A stretch of DNA of 64,000 bases from Neisseria brasiliensis (lineage in GTDB: Bacteria; Pseudomonadota; Gammaproteobacteria; Burkholderiales; Neisseriaceae), in contig NZ_CP046027.1 of NCBI RefSeq assembly GCF_009671065.1, positions 1,116,001 to 1,180,000 on the forward strand, read 5' to 3'. Below the pieces are notes generated by a model that saw nothing but the letters and a program-made list of their open reading frames with translations, searched no databases and had not been told where the DNA came from. The position numbers and the translations under genes were made by a program. Positions 25,967 to 35,988 of the stretch are shown one piece after another (the first letter of the stretch is position 1; each line of letters starts with the position of its first letter).

Positions 25967-27643
25967 TTATTGTTTCCCCGACACTTTCACCCACAAGGCC
26001 GTCTGAATGAAATAAGCTGCCGAGAACACGGCCAGAAGCCATTGGAAGGCGGTGGTGTATTGTTGCGGTGATGACGGCAGATAGAGCATGCCGCAGCTGG
26101 CCATCATCATCAGCAGGCTGGCGGCGGCACCGTAAAGCAGTGGGTGGCGGCGTTGGGATGCTGTGGTTTTTGCCGGTTGCGCGCGGGTGGTTAACCGCAC
26201 ATCATCACTGCCGTAGGCATCGTGATACAGGCGTTCAGACGGCCTGTTGCTTTGCGGTGCCTGTTGGTAGGTCAAAAAGGTGTACAGCAGCAAACACGCC
26301 GCCCATAAGGGGATGAACACGGTAAACAAGTGCATACCGGCAGCCAGCAACACCGCGGCCAAGGCCATGCCGCACACCCACACCGACCAGGCGGCGCGGT
26401 TGTTTTGGTCGCGGCGGCCGTGGCGCCAAAACGGGGCGATACCGAGCTTGGGCAGGATAAAATGTTCGGCGGCGATAACCGCGCCCACGGGCGCGGTGAG
26501 AATATTGAAATAGGCCATCAAATCCAGCCATTTCAGGAAAATCAGCGGCAAACAGGCAATCAGCGTGGTGACGGCGCCGACCACGGCAGTGGTTTTCGCC
26601 AGCGACCAACGCGGCAAAAAGGCGTGAAAGGCCAAGCCTGCGCGGTACAGGCTGGGTGCGGCGGTGGTAAACGAAGCCACTACCACGGCTGCGGTGCCCG
26701 CTATGCCCAGCACCGGCACGACCACGCCGCCGATGTCGAGCTTGCCGATGTCGGTTTGCAGCAAAGCCGCGCTGGCCGCACCGAGCATACCGGCAGTCAG
26801 CCACGCGACAAAATGGCCGCCGTATGCGGCAAAGGCGGAAAATGCGCCGTAGCCCGGTTTGCGCGCGAAACGCAGCGTGCTCAAATCGCCCATGCCCAAA
26901 TGCAGCGGCAGGTTCAGCCCCCATGCGAAAGCGGCAATCTGCCAAATGGTCAACGACGGGCTGCCGTCGGGCGTGTTGCCTGTCCACACATAGCGTTGCA
27001 GCGTTTCATAACCGTCCAACCCCTGCGCGCTGCCGATGGCCGTCAGATAAGGCCAAGCCGCCAATCCGCACACGGCAAAAACGGCAAACAGCCACGGCGC
27101 GCAGATTTTGGCAAACTTGGTCACGCGTGCAAAACCGCGCAACGCAATCCACACCGTCGCCAAACCAATCAGCAATACCGCCGCGACAAATACGCCGCTG
27201 GTCGGATACCACAGCACCTGCGGCGGCGCATCGGTTAAGCCGCGGATAGCAGCGGCGGAAATCGTCATCATGCCGCCGGCAATCACGGCGAAAATCAAGC
27301 CGCTCATCAAATTGTAGAAAAACACCAAGCGACGGCCGGCCACGCGTTCCAAGTATTGATACAGCGTCAGCCGCGAACGCACCGCCACCGGCGCGCATAC
27401 CAATGCCCAGCTCAACACCGCCGCCAAATTGCCGATCAGCAGCCCTAATACAACTGTCGCCGGTGATGCACCCCAAGCGGCAAACGCCGCGCCGACGACA
27501 AATTCGCCGCCTGCGATGTGTTCGCTGCTGTAGGCGGCGGCAAAATGGCTGCGCCCGAGCAAGCGGTCGACAGGCACGCGGGTATGGGAAAATTCGCCGT
27601 CGTGTTCGGCAGCATGGGTGTGAGTAGATTGATTTTTTATCAT
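25967..27643 (-). CDS. NCS1-type purine/cytosine permease-like transporter
   Basis: 558 residues with about twelve to fourteen hydrophobic helices. The pattern AAYSSEHIAGGEFVVGAAFAAWG at the start and the glycine/serine-rich early helices resemble nucleobase:cation symporters of the NCS1 (CodB-like) group. The last 90 residues contain an extra hydrophilic loop and two helices. Substrate not predictable. Two DUS copies lie inside the gene. Confidence 0.72.
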   Translation of the reverse strand: MIKNQSTHTHAAEHDGEFSHTRVPVDRLLGRSHFAAAYSSEHIAGGEFVVGAAFAAWGASPATVVLGLLIGNLAAVLSWALVCAPVAVRSRLTLYQYLERVAGRRLVFFYNLMSGLIFAVIAGGMMTISAAAIRGLTDAPPQVLWYPTSGVFVAAVLLIGLATVWIALRGFARVTKFAKICAPWLFAVFAVCGLAAWPYLTAIGSAQGLDGYETLQRYVWTGNTPDGSPSLTIWQIAAFAWGLNLPLHLGMGDLSTLRFARKPGYGAFSAFAAYGGHFVAWLTAGMLGAASAALLQTDIGKLDIGGVVVPVLGIAGTAAVVVASFTTAAPSLYRAGLAFHAFLPRWSLAKTTAVVGAVTTLIACLPLIFLKWLDLMAYFNILTAPVGAVIAAEHFILPKLGIAPFWRHGRRDQNNRAAWSVWVCGMALAAVLLAAGMHLFTVFIPLWAACLLLYTFLTYQQAPQSNRPSERLYHDAYGSDDVRLTTRAQPAKTTASQRRHPLLYGAAASLLMMMASCGMLYLPSSPQQYTTAFQWLLAVFSAAYFIQTALWVKVSGKQ

Positions 27644-27692
27644 GTTTGCGGTGTGTGTTCAGACATTAAATTATGGTGATGATTATAAGCTA

Positions 27693-27727
27693 CAGGCCGT
27701 CTGAAAACTGTTTTTCAGACGGCCTGT
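27693..27727. terminator. DUS hairpin after mutS
   Basis: An inverted DUS pair 10 bases past the mutS stop, between mutS and the permease gene's promoter. Confidence 0.75.
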
Positions 27728-27736
27728 TATATTACC

Positions 27737-30310
27737 TTAAATCAAATCTTTCAAGCGGTAAAGCGCATCCAAGGCTTCGCGCGGCGATAGGTTGTCAGGG
27801 TTGATTTCGGCCAAAGCGGCCAGCAATTCGCTCGGGTTTTCAGACGGCCTTTCAGTAAGGAACGCCTCAGTTTCAACATCATCCGCTTCAGACGGCATGG
27901 CTTGGAAAATATCCATTTGCGGTTGCTGGGCAGCGGCTTGTGTTTCCAAATCGGACAAATGTTTTTGCGCGGCTTTGAGGGCTCGGGTGGGCAGGCCGGC
28001 GAGTTTGGCCACGGCGATACCGTAGCTTTTACTGGCGGGGCCGGGCTGGATTTCGTGTAAAAACACAATGTCCTGCCCCTGCTCCAACGCAGAAAGGTGC
28101 ATATTCACCGCGCTGGCATGGACTTCGGGCAGGCGGGTGAGTTCGAAATAATGGGTGGCAAACAGGCTGAACGATTTGTTTTTCTGCAGCAAATGTTCGG
28201 CGATGGCTTGCGCAAGGGCGAGGCCGTCGAAGGTGGAGGTGCCGCGGCCGACTTCGTCCATCAACACCAATGATTGCTCGGTGGCGTGGTGCAGGATGTA
28301 GGCGGTTTCGCTCATTTCCACCATAAAGGTCGAGCGGTTGGAAGCCAGATCGTCGCTGGCGCCGATGCGCGTGAAAATGCGGTCGATGGGGCCTATTTTG
28401 GCCGCTTCAGCCGGCACGAAGCAGCCGGTGTGGGCGAGCAGGGTAATCAGCGCGACTTGGCGCATATAGGTCGATTTACCGCCCATATTCGGGCCGGTGA
28501 GCAGCATCAGGCGGTGTTTGTGGTCGAAACGGGTGTGGTTGGGTGTGAAGTGGCGCACCTGCTCTTCCACTACAGGGTGGCGGCCGCCGTCGATTTCCAA
28601 CACCGGATAATCGGCAAATTCGGGGCAGACAAAGCGGCGTGTGTGTGCGAGTGCGGCAAAGGTGGCCAACACATCGAGCGCGGCAGCGGCTTTGGCGGCT
28701 TTTTGCAGCTGCGACAAGGCTGTCTGAATCTCTTTGAGCAGGGTTTCAAAGAGCTGTTTTTCCAAAGCCAGCGCTTGCTCTTGCGCGGTCAAGACTTTGT
28801 CTTCAAACGCTTTCAATTCCGGCGTGATGAAACGCTCGGCATTTTTCAGCGTTTGGCGGCGTTGGTAGTCGGCAGGCGCTTGTTCGGCCTGCACTTTGGA
28901 TAATTCGATGTAAAAGCCGTGCACGCGGTTGAACTCGACTTTTAAAGTGGACAAACCCGTGCGCTCGCGTTCGCGTGTTTCCAAAGCCAGCAGAAATTCG
29001 TCGCCGTGGTTTTGAATGTGGCGCAATTCGTCTAATTCGGCATGAAAACCGTGGTTCATCACGCCGCCGTCGCGCAGCCAGACCGCAGGTTCGGGCAAAA
29101 TCGCCGCCTGTAATTGCTCGGCTATGGGCAGGGTGGCGGGGAATACGTTTTGCAGCGTTTCCAACAGGCTGCTGCCTTCGGTGGTCAATTCCAGTTTGGC
29201 CAATTCAAACAAGCTGTCGCGCAGCGCGGCCAAATCGCGCGGGCGGGCATTGCCCACCGCCACGCGCGCGGCGATGCGTTCGATGTCGGCAATGTTTTTC
29301 AGACGGCCTTGAATAGGGGCAAACTGCTCGGCCAAGGCAGACACAGCCTGTTGACGCGCGCGGATGTGGTCGCGGTTGCGCAAAGGGTGGTGCAGCCACA
29401 TCGCCAATAAACGGCTGCCCATGTGGGTGGCGCAGCGGTCGAGCGTCGACATCAAGGTCGGCGCTTTTTTGCCGTTTAAGGTTTGGGTGATTTCCAGATT
29501 GCGGCGGGTGGCTGCGTCCATGCCGATAAACTGGCTGTCGGTTTCTAGGGATAAGCCGTCAAGGTGTTGCGGCATCAGGTTTTGCGTGAGGCGGATATAG
29601 TTGATGAGCGCACCGGCCGCCCCAATCGCCGCGGCGTGTTCGTCGGTTTCCAAGCCGAAACCGCGCAAATCTTGGCTGCCGAAATAATCGGTCAACAGCT
29701 TCACCGCCGTGTCGGGCGCAAACTGCCACGCATTCAGGCGCGTGAGGTTGGCGTTTTCCAAAGGCGGCAGGTTTTGACCGTCGGCCAGCAGAATTTCCGC
29801 CGCCTGCAAGCGCGCCAATTCGTCGGCCAACTGCGCCGCATCGACTTGCTTCACTTTAAATTCGCCGCTTTGCAACGATGCCCACGCCAAGCCGATGTGT
29901 TTTTTGCTGTGGTTGACCGCCACAATGCGGTTGGTTTCTTTGTCTTCCAAAAAGGCCGAATCGGTGAGCGTGCCGGGGGTGACAATGCGTACCACTTTGC
30001 GTTCCACCGGCCCTTTTGTTGCCCCCACTTCGCCGACCTGCTCGCAAATCGCCACGCTTTTGCCCATTTTCACCAAACGCGCCAAATATTGCTCGGCAGC
30101 ATGAAACGGCACACCGGCCATTTTAATCGGCTCACCTTCCATCTGCCCACGCGTGGTGAGCGTGATGTCTAACAGCTTGGCCGCTTCCACCGCATCATCG
30201 AAAAACAGCTCGTAAAAATCGCCCATGCGGTAGAAAACCAATTTGTCGGCATGTTGCGATTTGATGCCGAGATATTGCTGCATCATCGGCGAAACGGTGG
30301 GTTTGCTCAT
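27737..30310 (-). CDS. mutS: DNA mismatch repair protein MutS
   Basis: 857 residues, full length. The mismatch-binding Phe-x-Glu motif is present near the N terminus (VFYRMGDFYELFFDDA). The C-terminal ATPase has Walker A GPNMGGKSTYMRQ, and the family box DEVGRGTSTFDGLALA. It recognises mispairs and recruits MutL. Several DUS copies lie within the gene, for example in its last 150 codons. Confidence 0.97.
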   Translation of the reverse strand: MSKPTVSPMMQQYLGIKSQHADKLVFYRMGDFYELFFDDAVEAAKLLDITLTTRGQMEGEPIKMAGVPFHAAEQYLARLVKMGKSVAICEQVGEVGATKGPVERKVVRIVTPGTLTDSAFLEDKETNRIVAVNHSKKHIGLAWASLQSGEFKVKQVDAAQLADELARLQAAEILLADGQNLPPLENANLTRLNAWQFAPDTAVKLLTDYFGSQDLRGFGLETDEHAAAIGAAGALINYIRLTQNLMPQHLDGLSLETDSQFIGMDAATRRNLEITQTLNGKKAPTLMSTLDRCATHMGSRLLAMWLHHPLRNRDHIRARQQAVSALAEQFAPIQGRLKNIADIERIAARVAVGNARPRDLAALRDSLFELAKLELTTEGSSLLETLQNVFPATLPIAEQLQAAILPEPAVWLRDGGVMNHGFHAELDELRHIQNHGDEFLLALETRERERTGLSTLKVEFNRVHGFYIELSKVQAEQAPADYQRRQTLKNAERFITPELKAFEDKVLTAQEQALALEKQLFETLLKEIQTALSQLQKAAKAAAALDVLATFAALAHTRRFVCPEFADYPVLEIDGGRHPVVEEQVRHFTPNHTRFDHKHRLMLLTGPNMGGKSTYMRQVALITLLAHTGCFVPAEAAKIGPIDRIFTRIGASDDLASNRSTFMVEMSETAYILHHATEQSLVLMDEVGRGTSTFDGLALAQAIAEHLLQKNKSFSLFATHYFELTRLPEVHASAVNMHLSALEQGQDIVFLHEIQPGPASKSYGIAVAKLAGLPTRALKAAQKHLSDLETQAAAQQPQMDIFQAMPSEADDVETEAFLTERPSENPSELLAALAEINPDNLSPREALDALYRLKDLI

Positions 30311-30380
30311 GGAAAAAGCCTTGTGAAATGTGGGTTAAGGGAATGGCGTATTGTAACAAAAAACAGGGTTTTTACGGGAA

Positions 30381-30423
30381 AAAGGCCGTCTGAAAAGCAA
30401 CAGATGCTTTTCAGACGGCCTTT
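30381..30423. terminator. DUS hairpin after murA
   Basis: An inverted DUS pair directly after the murA stop, between murA and the mutS promoter. Confidence 0.75.
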
Positions 30424-30442
30424 CGATTCAAACGATTAAAAC

Positions 30443-31696
30443 TTAACCGCGCACGCGTTCGATTTTTGCGCCCACGCCGCCGAGTTTTTTCTCGATGTGT
30501 TCATAACCACGGTCGAGATGGTAGATGCGGTCCACGATGGTTTCGCCGCTGGCAATCAAACCGGCCATCACCAAGCTGGCGGAAGCGCGCAGGTCGGTGG
30601 CCATTACCGTCGCGCCGGAGAGGGATTCCACGCCGGTTACGAAAGCGGTGTTGCCTTCGGTGGTGATGTTCGCGCCCATGCGGTTGAGTTCAGGAACGTG
30701 CATAAAGCGGTTTTCAAAAATGGTTTCGACCACGCGGCAGCTGCCTTCGGCCACTGCGTTCATGGCCATAAATTGCGCCTGCATGTCGGTCGGGAAGCCC
30801 GGATGCACGACGGTGCGGATATCGACAGCTTTCGGGCGCTGCTGCATGTCGATGCTGATCCAGTCGTCGCCCGCTTCGATGACGGCACCGGCTTCAACCA
30901 GTTTGTCCAACACTACTTCCATGGTTTTCGGTGCGGCGTTGCGCAGAGTCACTTTGCCGCCGGTCATCGCCACGGCACACAAGAATGTGCCGGCTTCGAT
31001 GCGGTCGGGTACGACACTGTGTTCGCAGCCGTGCAATTCTTTCACGCCTTCGATGGTCATGGTGGCGGTGCCGATGCCGCTGATTTTCGCACCCATTTTC
31101 ACCAAACATTCAGCTAAGTCCACGACTTCCGGCTCGATGGCGCAGTTTTCCAATACGGTGGTGCCTTCGGCCAAAGTGGCGGCCATCAATAAATTTTCCG
31201 TGCCGCCGACGGTAACCACGTCCATTAACACGCGCGCGCCTTTCAGACGGCCTTTGGCTTTGACGTAACCATGCTCGATGACGATTTCCGCACCCATGGT
31301 TTCCAAGCCTTTCAAGTGTTGGTCAACCGGACGCGAACCGATGGCGCAGCCGCCCGGCAGGCTCACTTGTGCTTCGCCGAAACGCGCTAAAGTCGGGCCC
31401 AATACCAAAATCGATGCGCGCATGGTGCTGACCAATTCATATGGCGCGCAGGTATTGTTGACCGTGCCGCCGTTGATTTCGAATTCGTGCACATTGTCGG
31501 TCAACACGCGCGCGCCCATGCCTTGTAAGAGTTTTTGCGTGGTTTTCACATCGGCCAGCATCGGCACGTTTTTCAGGCGCAGCGTGCCTGAAGTCAGCAA
31601 ACCGGCACACATCAGCGGCAGCGCGGCATTTTTCGCGCCGGATACAATGATTTCGCCGTTTAACGGGCCGTTGGCAGAGATTTTGAGTTTGTCCAT
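30443..31696 (-). CDS. murA: UDP-N-acetylglucosamine 1-carboxyvinyltransferase
   Basis: 417 residues from the chosen ATG. The frame stays open ten codons further upstream, but MDKLKISANGPLNGEI matches the normal family start. The active-site cysteine (fosfomycin target) is in LPGGCAIGSRPVDQHL. It adds enolpyruvate to UDP-GlcNAc, the first committed step of peptidoglycan synthesis in the cytosol. Confidence 0.96.
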   Translation of the reverse strand: MDKLKISANGPLNGEIIVSGAKNAALPLMCAGLLTSGTLRLKNVPMLADVKTTQKLLQGMGARVLTDNVHEFEINGGTVNNTCAPYELVSTMRASILVLGPTLARFGEAQVSLPGGCAIGSRPVDQHLKGLETMGAEIVIEHGYVKAKGRLKGARVLMDVVTVGGTENLLMAATLAEGTTVLENCAIEPEVVDLAECLVKMGAKISGIGTATMTIEGVKELHGCEHSVVPDRIEAGTFLCAVAMTGGKVTLRNAAPKTMEVVLDKLVEAGAVIEAGDDWISIDMQQRPKAVDIRTVVHPGFPTDMQAQFMAMNAVAEGSCRVVETIFENRFMHVPELNRMGANITTEGNTAFVTGVESLSGATVMATDLRASASLVMAGLIASGETIVDRIYHLDRGYEHIEKKLGGVGAKIERVRG

Positions 31697-31823
31697 AAGT
31701 ATTCGCTTTATCAGTCGCCGAAACACAGTGTTTGAGCGTAAAAAAATGAGGTTTAACTTGGAATTATAAGGATTTTTACCGCTCTTGTGGGTATGACAGT
31801 AAAAATTTTCTCCAAACGTAATA

Positions 31824-31887
31824 AAGGCCGTCTGAACGGTTTAGGCACAATCATTAATATTGCAGCAAAAAAGTTCAGACGGCTTAA
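31824..31887. terminator. DUS pair with long loop
   Basis: DUS copies at each end face each other across about 40 bases. They lie between the murA promoter region and the 3' end of the bacteriocin exporter gene. The loop is long for a terminator, so activity is uncertain. Confidence 0.4.
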
Positions 31888-31908
31888 TTTTATTTTTGTG
31901 AAATTATT

Positions 31909-33999
31909 TCAAGTAGCCAAATCAAAAACCCGGTCGGCCGATTCTACGGTTTCTTTTCTATGCGCCGCCATGATTTTGGTAAACGGCAGGTTTTTCAAAT
32001 GTTCGTTCACGGCTTTTTCATTGGCAATATCCAAATGGCTGGTGGCTTCGTCGAGAAACAGAATCTTCGGGTTTTGATACAGTGCGCGAGCCAATACGAT
32101 GCGTTGTTTCTGGCCGCCCGAAAGTGCGCTGCCCATGTCGCCGATTAGGGTTTCATAGCCCATCGGCATGGCCATAATTTCTTCATGGATCATCGCCATT
32201 TGCGCGCATTTTTCGATTTTGTCACGATTGGGTGTTTCATCGAAAAAACCGATGTTGTCTGCAATCGAACCGGCAAATAAAACATCGTTTTGCCGTACCA
32301 CCGCACCCAAGCTGCGGATAAAGCGCGGTGGCAGGCGGTAAATATCGTGGCCGTTGACTAGCACCTTACCCGATTCGGGCTTGAGGTTGCCACACAAAAT
32401 ATCCAAAAGCGTCGATTTGCCGCAACCCGAACGACCGGTCAGTGCCAGCGATTCTCCCGCTTTGACCGTTAAGTTCACATCTTTCAATACATAAGGTTCA
32501 TTTTCGGCGTAGCGGAACGATACATTTTCCAGACGGATTTCGATACCGCCTTCCAGATTGGGAATGCCGGTATCGGGTGTGCGTTCGCTTTCTGTTTCCG
32601 TCAGTACAATGTCGGCCAAACGTTCACCGTGCAGCGACAGCATTTTTACTTCCACAAAATGATTAATCAGCGAGCCGATGCGGCTTTCAAATTGGCTTTT
32701 GTAAGCCAAAAAAGCCATAAACACGCCCACGGTAAACACACCGTCCAAAATATCCAATGCTCCCCAATACACAATCAGGATATTGGCCATACCGAATAAA
32801 AGGGTATTGGCAAAGCCGAATCAAATGCCCAGCTTTTGCGCCGTCAGCCCCGTATTGACCGTATCTACAAACAAACCCATCCATGTACCGTGGCGCTGAG
32901 TGCTTTTGCCGAACTGTTTCACCGTCTGCACACCGCGTATCGTTTCCATAAAATAAGTGCTCTGTTTGGTGGCATGTACAATATTCTCTTCCGTGGCGCG
33001 GCGCAGCGGATAATAGGCAACCCAGCGGATTAAAATATAAATCAGCAGCGTCACCAACACCACCGCTGTCAACTTCGGGCTGTATACCAACATCAGCGTA
33101 AACGTAAACACCGCCATCAAGCTGTTGAGAATCAACACGAAAAAAGTAGATGTCAGCGTGCTTTGGATACTGTCGGCCGCGCCGAAGCGCGACACCACGT
33201 CGCCCAAGTGCCGCTTGGTGAAATAATCCGTTGGCAAGTCCAGCAGCCGCTTAAAAATATTCGATTTCCACTGCATGCTCAAAGTAGTGGCAAAATGCAT
33301 CCCCACCCAAGATTGCAGCAAAGACACCGCCTGCTGCACCAGCATCAACATACCGAATCCCAAGGTCAGCGTAACCAACAGGTTGCGGTCGGCCGTCACA
33401 ATCACATGGTCGATAACCCATTGCATGAAAAAAGGCGATACCAAAGCAAACACTTCCATCGCCGCCGCCAACAACAACAGCTGCACCAGCGAACGGCGCA
33501 AGCCCGTAATCCCCTTGAGCATAGGCAGAATTTTGACGCGCTGTTCCTCTTTCTTTTCCTCAAACTGCGTGTTCGGCCACATTTCCAAAGCAACGCCGGT
33601 AAACTTGCGCGATACTTCCGCCATTTTCACCTTGCGTAACCCCGTTGCCGGATCCATTACCGTGATATGGTCGGCAGACACCGATTTGAGCACCACAAAA
33701 TGATTCAAATCCCAATGCAGGATACAGGGCAGACGCAGATTGGCCAATTCGTCCAACTCCAAACGCAGTGCACGAGAAGTAAGGTTCATATCGTCGCCGA
33801 AGCGCACGATATCCGCCATATTCGCCCCCTTGAGCGAAAGCGTGTATTTCTGCCGCAGCGTACGCAAATCGGTATAGAAACCGTGATAGCGCAACACCGA
33901 TACCAAACAGGCCAAACCGCATTCGGCGATTTCGGTCTGCAACACCACGGGCAGTTTGCGGCTAAAGCCGAAAGAGAGATTGTCTAAAGGATTCATCAT
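31909..33999 (-). pseudogene. C39-peptidase ABC exporter for double-glycine peptides, one in-frame TGA
   Basis: The frame runs 697 codons with a single stop, TGA at 32821-32823 (codon 393), flanked on both sides by coherent sequence (AQKLGI, then FGFANTLLFG). Residues 1-150 form the C39 peptidase that removes double-glycine leaders, with C27 (AECGLACL), H100 (LNHFVVL) and D116 (VMDPATG). A membrane domain follows, then the ATPase with GRSGCGKSTLL, LSGGQKQRIVLA and ILFLDEATSHLD. All catalytic parts are intact, so the mutation is recent, a sequencing error, or read through. It is the last gene of the bacteriocin locus and presumably exported its peptides. Confidence 0.9.
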
Positions 34000-34026
34000 G
34001 ATTGATAAGGTAAAGTGGTTTTAAAG

Positions 34027-34063
34027 AGGCCGTCTGAAAACAGAGTCTGTTTTCAGACGGCTT
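34027..34063. terminator. DUS hairpin upstream of exporter
   Basis: An inverted DUS pair between the exporter gene and the last immunity-like gene. Confidence 0.65.
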
Positions 34064-34078
34064 TATCAGGTAGCGGAG

Positions 34079-34294
34079 CTATTGCCAACATGCAAATTTA
34101 GTGGAGATTTTTCTAGTGGCTTTATAGGATGAATATCCCGATATAGCCAATATAGTTGTCTCAATCCATGAGATATGGTTGTGCATGATTTGAATATTGA
34201 ATATTTCCAAAACATAATTAATCAGAAAATATTGGCATCTCAATAAAACAAAAAACAGCACAAGAAAAAATAAAAACTGTTTCCAATTATTCAT
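34079..34294 (-). CDS. Small membrane protein, putative bacteriocin immunity
   Basis: 71 residues beginning MNNWKQFLFFLVLFFVLL, with two or three hydrophobic segments. A good AAGGATGCATA ribosome site precedes the ATG. The N terminus resembles the product at 37775-38002 (MHNWKHFIFFIVLV). Lying just downstream of a bacteriocin-type gene, it is a candidate self-immunity protein. Function is inferred from size, hydrophobicity and position only. Confidence 0.6.
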   Translation of the reverse strand: MNNWKQFLFFLVLFFVLLRCQYFLINYVLEIFNIQIMHNHISWIETTILAISGYSSYKATRKISTKFACWQ

Positions 34295-34317
34295 TATGCA
34301 TCCTTAAAAAACTGATG

Positions 34318-34681
34318 TTATCCACCATAATTATTTCCAGATTTGTCTTTACTTTTTGGTATTTCGGTTAAACCGTGTTCTATTTCAAAAATAGGCCTCC
34401 CATCATAAGGTAGTGCATTAACAGCGTCATTTGTTACTTTTTTGACCCAGCCCCCGGTATAACCACCTGCGGCAATTCCTGTCGGTGCGTTTCCTGTCCT
34501 TGCTGTCGTAAAAGTGCCAACGGCAATAGTAGCAAGTGTTCCTGTAATATCTCCCCAAGTCATTTTACCTTCACCAAGATTATTTGCAGTATTACTAAAT
34601 GACAGTATCTCTCGCAGAGCTTCCGGCATTACCTTTACCACCACAAACTACTTTTAAATCTTGAATAGATAATTCATGCAT
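34318..34681 (-). pseudogene. Double-glycine bacteriocin precursor, frameshifted
   Basis: ATG at 34681, after a GGAAATAAT ribosome site, starts the leader MHELSIQDLKVVCGG, ending in a double glycine. The frame then meets a stop after GSSARDTVI. Reading one frame over from there continues SNTANNLGEGKMTWGDITG through a Gly-rich hydrophobic core to the tail DKSGNNYGG. One extra base, probably in ATTTAG at about 34592-34597, explains both. The intact peptide would have been about 120 residues. Confidence 0.75.
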
Positions 34682-34719
34682 ATTATTTCCTTTTATTTGT
34701 TAAACTGCATTGATAAAAA

Positions 34720-34758
34720 AGGCCGTCTGAAAGCAGCATCCGTCTTTCAGACGGCCTT
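34720..34758. terminator. DUS hairpin within bacteriocin locus
   Basis: An inverted DUS pair separating the frameshifted precursor from the upstream immunity-like gene. Confidence 0.7.
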
Positions 34759-34775
34759 GGGAACGGGTTTTACAG

Positions 34776-34985
34776 TTACGGTTTTTTAAGTCGAATAAAG
34801 ATAAAAAACACGATATTTGCAGACAAGGTACCGAAGGAAGCCGCACCCAAAGTAACCATACCGCCTAGATTCACCTCCTTGATATCCATAAAATTAAAGG
34901 TGATATGAAACAGTAATTGGAAAACGATGATTAGGATAAGCAGCAATTTCCAATGATTAGCCATGTTTTTTAAGTTTATCTGCAT
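34776..34985 (-). CDS. Small membrane protein, putative immunity
   Basis: 69 residues, MQINLKNMANHWKLLLIL at the start, two to three hydrophobic segments. It is a paralog of 39825-40052, which also begins MQ.N and then HWKLL. TAGGAATACC precedes the start. Positioned downstream of the bacteriocin precursor 35046-35378. Confidence 0.6.
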   Translation of the reverse strand: MQINLKNMANHWKLLLILIIVFQLLFHITFNFMDIKEVNLGGMVTLGAASFGTLSANIVFFIFIRLKKP

Positions 34986-35045
34986 ATAGGTATTCCTAAA
35001 AAATGGTGCAGTTCCTAAAATATTTTCTTTAATAAATTTTTAGAT

Positions 35046-35378
35046 TTACCCATAATTATTTCCATCTTTGTTTTTGTGATGAGAGCTGTCTAATCTTTTT
35101 CCAATAGCTGCCCCACTATCTCCTCCTACCTTTTCTCCGAGTCTGGAACCCATCTCACTGCCTGCAACACCTCCTGCCGAACCGCCTGCAATAATTCCTA
35201 TGGGGTTGCCGGCGGTTGCCAACGCTCCCAATGCGGCACCTGTAAATGTACCTGCAAAGCCACCTAAAGCACCTCCGATATAATTTCCGGCTGATGAACC
35301 TATCTTTCTGCCTTCGGATTCATAGTGTCCTTTTCCGGCAAATACCAATTCTAAATCTTGAATAGCTAATTCACGCAT
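35046..35378 (-). CDS. Double-glycine-type bacteriocin precursor
   Basis: 110 residues from the ATG that follows the GGAAATAAT site; the open frame extends further upstream without support. Leader MRELAIQDLELVFAG, cleaved after AG or the following KG. The mature part is Gly/Ala-rich and hydrophobic (GGALGGFAGTFTGAALGALA), then charged, ending KDGNNYG, a slightly diverged form of the family tail. Class II microcin/bacteriocin architecture. The killing target is unknown. Confidence 0.78.
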   Translation of the reverse strand: MRELAIQDLELVFAGKGHYESEGRKIGSSAGNYIGGALGGFAGTFTGAALGALATAGNPIGIIAGGSAGGVAGSEMGSRLGEKVGGDSGAAIGKRLDSSHHKNKDGNNYG

Positions 35379-35415
35379 ATTATTTCCTTTCATTTGTTCA
35401 ACTATTTTGGTAAAA

Positions 35416-35454
35416 AAGGCCGTCTGAAAGCAGCATCCTTCTTTCAGACGGCCT
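35416..35454. terminator. DUS hairpin within bacteriocin locus
   Basis: An inverted DUS pair between the small membrane gene at 35474 and the precursor at 35046-35378. Confidence 0.7.
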
Positions 35455-35473
35455 TTATGGGTTGGTTTGAAAG

Positions 35474-35650
35474 CTATTGGGGGAAAGTAATATAGACAAA
35501 AGCGGTCAGCACTCCCGCTATGGCCGCCCATAAAAATTCAATTTTCTGATTGAATTTATTGTAGAAAACGACATCAAAATTCATCAGCCTCCCAAACAAC
35601 AGCAAAGTGAGGAATGAGGATATGAAAATTAACGGTAATAGATAATCCAT
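35474..35650 (-). CDS. Small membrane protein, putative immunity
   Basis: 58 residues beginning MDYLLPLIFISSFLTLLLF with two hydrophobic segments. The open frame is longer, but ATG 35650 lies 14 bases after the stop of the preceding bacteriocin gene and gives a sensible membrane protein. Paired with precursor 35664-35978. Confidence 0.5.
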   Translation of the reverse strand: MDYLLPLIFISSFLTLLLFGRLMNFDVVFYNKFNQKIEFLWAAIAGVLTAFVYITFPQ

Positions 35651-35663
35651 TGCTGTAAATCCA

Positions 35664-35978
35664 TTAATGTCCGTAATTTGAGCCGGATTTGTCTGTCGAA
35701 TTGGATCGGAGTCTGGAAATACCACCTACTGTAATTCCACCTACTGCCGAGGCACCGATGGTATTGACCGCTGTACCGATTCCTACTGGGCCGGTAAAAA
35801 AACCTGCAAAAGCTCCTGCTCCTGTCGCTAATGCGGCATCAACTGCATCAAATTTTTTACCGTTTGTAGAAATCGAACCTGAATAGGCAGAAAGTCCGGC
35901 TGCTCCTCCTGCTACAGCCCCTGGAAGGGCAAAAGCACCTTGAACCAAGGTTAAATCTTGAATGGATAACTCACGCAT
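35664..35978 (-). CDS. Double-glycine-type bacteriocin precursor
   Basis: 104 residues from ATG 35978, which follows a strong AAGGAGAAAATA site. Leader MRELSIQDLTLVQGA uses Gly-Ala instead of Gly-Gly. The Ala/Gly-rich core (ALPGAVAGGAAGLSAYSG, then GAGAFAGFFTGPVGIGTA) ends with TDKSGSNYGH. Frame intact. Confidence 0.8.
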   Translation of the reverse strand: MRELSIQDLTLVQGAFALPGAVAGGAAGLSAYSGSISTNGKKFDAVDAALATGAGAFAGFFTGPVGIGTAVNTIGASAVGGITVGGISRLRSNSTDKSGSNYGH

Positions 35979-35988
35979 TATTTTCTCC

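Noticed and set aside
30497..31268. Long open frames opposite murA, mutS, metG, pgk and lldD
   Set aside because: They are antisense shadows created by codon bias in the real genes. They have no ribosome sites or recognisable domains.
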